From Hyphomicrobiales bacterium (GTDB lineage: Bacteria; Pseudomonadota; Alphaproteobacteria; Rhizobiales; Rhizobiaceae), in NCBI GenBank assembly GCA_900471605.1, contig UCEY01000062.1, forward strand, positions 1-44,370: a stretch of 44,370 bases of DNA, read 5' to 3'. Both the position numbers and the translations under genes were made by a program. Under the pieces are notes generated by a model that did no database searches, had not been told where the DNA came from, and saw only the letters and a program-made list of their open reading frames with translations. Below, in pieces: positions 42,492 to 44,370 of this stretch. The stretch's first letter is position 1. Every line of letters begins with the position of its first letter.

Positions 42492-42638
42492 CCGCTCCTT
42501 CGCAACCGCCTGTCACGAGGCGGGCCATCTTGAAATTGCGCGGAACCTATGTCTTTTGCATTGCTGTTGCAACACGATAATCGTTCCGCGCGTGAGACTT
42601 TTTGACACTGTTCGCGCGGGATTAGAAGGGGTCTTTCC

Positions 42639-43409
42639 ATGAAGAATTCGGCTTTTGACCGGACGCTGGTGCTGATCCCGGCACGAATGGCCTCGACGCG
42701 CCTGCCGGGAAAACCCCTGGCTGATATTGCCGGCCTGCCGATGATCGTCCAGGTAGCAAAGCGGGCCGAGGAAGCGCAGGCCGGGCGAATCATCGTCGCC
42801 GTCGATCACCAGGATGTCTACGACGCCGTTGCCGCAGCCGGCTTCGACGTGGTGATGACCCGGCAGGACCATCAATCCGGTTCCGACCGCATCTTCGAAG
42901 CGGTGCAGAAGGCCGATCCCGACTCGAAAATGGATTTCGTCATCAACGTGCAGGGCGACCTGCCGACAATCGAGCCGGAGGCGGTGCGCGCCTCGCTTCG
43001 GCCGCTCGACAATCCCTCGACCGACATCGCGACGCTCACCGTCGAGATCACCGACGAGCACGAAAAGACCAATCCGAACGTCGTGAAGATCGTCGGTTCG
43101 CCGCTTTCCGCCACCCGTCTGAAAGCGCTCTATTTTACCCGTGCCACCGCCCCCTATGGCAACGGGCCGCTCTATCATCATATCGGCCTCTATGCCTATC
43201 GCCGCGCCGCACTCGAAAAATTCGTGTCGCTCGGGCCGTCCGTGCTCGAAAAGCGCGAATCGCTGGAACAGCTGAGGGCGCTCGAAGCCGGCATGCGCAT
43301 CGATGCCGAGATCGTTGACTCGGTTCCATTGGGCGTCGATACTCCCGCCGACCTTGAAAAGGCCCGCGCGATCCTTTCCGGCCGCCTGGCCGCGCGTGCC
43401 TCCTCGTAA
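42639..43409 (+). CDS. kdsB: 3-deoxy-manno-octulosonate cytidylyltransferase (CMP-KDO synthetase)
   Basis: A 256-residue cytoplasmic enzyme that activates KDO with CTP for lipopolysaccharide core synthesis. It shows the nucleotide-binding start LIPARMASTRLPGKPLADI, the metal site VINVQGDLPTIEP, and the motif HIGLYAYRRAALEKF near the C-terminus with SLEQLRALE. The start follows AGAAGGGGTCTTTCC. pheA begins 11 bp downstream, so the two are probably cotranscribed, as often in rhizobia. Confidence 0.97.
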   Translation: MKNSAFDRTLVLIPARMASTRLPGKPLADIAGLPMIVQVAKRAEEAQAGRIIVAVDHQDVYDAVAAAGFDVVMTRQDHQSGSDRIFEAVQKADPDSKMDFVINVQGDLPTIEPEAVRASLRPLDNPSTDIATLTVEITDEHEKTNPNVVKIVGSPLSATRLKALYFTRATAPYGNGPLYHHIGLYAYRRAALEKFVSLGPSVLEKRESLEQLRALEAGMRIDAEIVDSVPLGVDTPADLEKARAILSGRLAARASS

Positions 43410-43420
43410 CGGATAACCCC

Positions 43421-44284
43421 ATGAACGCACTTACCAATCGCATCGCCTTCCAGGGTGATTTCGGCGCCAATTCCGACATGGCCTGCCGCGACATGTTCCC
43501 GACCATGGAGCCGCTCCCCTGCCCGACATTCGAGGACGCGTTCCAGGCGCTCGAAAACGGCGATGCGGATCTGGCGATGATCCCGATCGAGAACACGATT
43601 GCCGGCCGCGTGGCCGACATCCATCACCTCCTGCCGGAATCGCGGCTGCACATCATCGGCGAATATTTCATGCCGATCCGCTTCCAGCTGATGGTGCTGC
43701 CCGGCGTGACCCGCGAGGAGATCCGCACCGTCCACAGCCATATCCATGCGCTCGGACAATGCCGCAAGATCATCCGCTCGAACGGCTGGAAGGCCGTGGT
43801 CGCCGGCGACACGGCGGGTTCCGCCAAGATGGTGGCCGAAAAGGGCGACCGCACGATGGCGGCGCTCGCGCCGCGGCTGGCGGCCGATCTCTACGGGCTT
43901 GAGATCCTTGCCGAAAATGTCGAGGACCGGGACGACAACGTCACCCGCTTCGTGGTGCTCTCGCGCGACGAAAAATGGGTGCAGCGGAACAATGCCGACG
44001 AGGTGCTGGTCACCACTTTCGTGTTCAACGTCCGCAACATTCCCGCCGCGCTCTACAAGGCGATGGGCGGTTTCGCGACCAACGGCATCAACATGACCAA
44101 GCTCGAAAGCTACCAGCTCGGCGGCAAGTTCGTGGCGACGCAGTTCTATGCGGATATCGAAGGCCATCCGGACGACGCTCCGGTGCGCCGGGCTCTGGAA
44201 GAGCTGCGGTTCTTCTCGGAGAAGGTCAGGGTTCTGGGGACCTATAGAGGCCACCCGATGCGCGGGGCGCTGCAGAAGAACTGA
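43421..44284 (+). CDS. pheA: Prephenate dehydratase with ACT domain
   Basis: A 287-residue monofunctional enzyme converting prephenate to phenylpyruvate in phenylalanine synthesis; there is no chorismate mutase part. The catalytic domain (about 1-185) opens IAFQGDFGANSDMACR and ends with the essential Thr in DNVTRF (about 172-177). A C-terminal ACT domain (about 197-275) should give feedback inhibition by phenylalanine; its usual ESRP motif reads ESYQ. The last 86 bases of the window after it hold nothing recognisable. Confidence 0.97.
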   Translation: MNALTNRIAFQGDFGANSDMACRDMFPTMEPLPCPTFEDAFQALENGDADLAMIPIENTIAGRVADIHHLLPESRLHIIGEYFMPIRFQLMVLPGVTREEIRTVHSHIHALGQCRKIIRSNGWKAVVAGDTAGSAKMVAEKGDRTMAALAPRLAADLYGLEILAENVEDRDDNVTRFVVLSRDEKWVQRNNADEVLVTTFVFNVRNIPAALYKAMGGFATNGINMTKLESYQLGGKFVATQFYADIEGHPDDAPVRRALEELRFFSEKVRVLGTYRGHPMRGALQKN

Positions 44285-44370
44285 CGGATAACCTCGATAA
44301 CGATCGCCGGAACGGGACACACTACCCCCTTGGTGCTACGCGCGGTTTTTGAGTTTCGGCCGGGACACGT

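Overview
The window comes from an alphaproteobacterium, almost certainly a chromosome of the Rhizobiaceae (Agrobacterium/Rhizobium/Ensifer-like). The basis is high GC, AGGAG-type ribosome sites, the order polA - MarR - ars - penicillin-binding protein - dnaK - dnaJ - recF - cycM - kdsB - pheA, two rhizobial small RNAs recognisable by structure and position (alpha-r7-like beside polA, alpha-r14/NfeR1-like), EcfG/RpoE2-type promoters and the palindromic intergenic repeats typical of this family. I see no tRNA, rRNA, CRISPR array, insertion sequence or prophage gene.

Layout. 1-10.5 kb: a phosphonate (C-P lyase) locus, phnJ-phnK-phnL-hexapeptide transferase, then phnC-phnD-phnE1-phnE2, then a Pho-box-led unit DUF1045-phnM-phnN. 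phnG/H/I are not in view. 10.5-14.7 kb: a small unknown gene, polA on the minus strand, an alpha-r7-like sRNA and a MarR regulator. 14.7-18.5 kb: an arsenic locus with divergent DUF6428 and arsR around a shared palindrome, then a translationally linked arsR-arsC-aqpS-arsC2-MFS operon. 18.6-20 kb: an M20 peptidase. 20-21 kb: a cold-shock gene with a long leader, a minus-strand orphan terminator region and the alpha-r14 sRNA. 21.1-24.1 kb: a YbaK protein, then a run of very small minus-strand genes. Four of these have EcfG-type (general stress) promoters, and one 57-residue gene sits under a LexA box. 24.3-30.1 kb: a class A PBP, dnaK behind a heat-shock-like promoter, and dnaJ. 30.3-35 kb: VOC protein, LysE exporter, a two-TM protein divergent from a TetR regulator with two operators, SlyX, cupin and a globin-coupled chemoreceptor. 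35.2-44.3 kb: recF, a MoeB/ThiF protein, GNAT, a 2-hydroxyacid dehydrogenase, an SH3 protein, a PfkB (adenosine) kinase, a candidate sRNA, an AEC permease, membrane cytochrome c, kdsB and pheA.

How it fits together. The phn genes import phosphonates (PhnCDEE), attach them to ribose and cut the C-P bond (PhnJ, PhnM and off-window partners), and handle the cyclic ribosyl phosphate product (candidate DUF1045 2H phosphoesterase, then PhnN making PRPP). The ars operon combines two unrelated arsenate reductases with an arsenite channel and an MFS exporter, under a cysteine-tailed ArsR. The small-gene block at 21.6-24.1 kb looks like a compact stress island, with most genes predicted under the general stress sigma factor and one under SOS control. 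It is the least understood part of the window. Calls rest on reading the sequence; no database search was possible.
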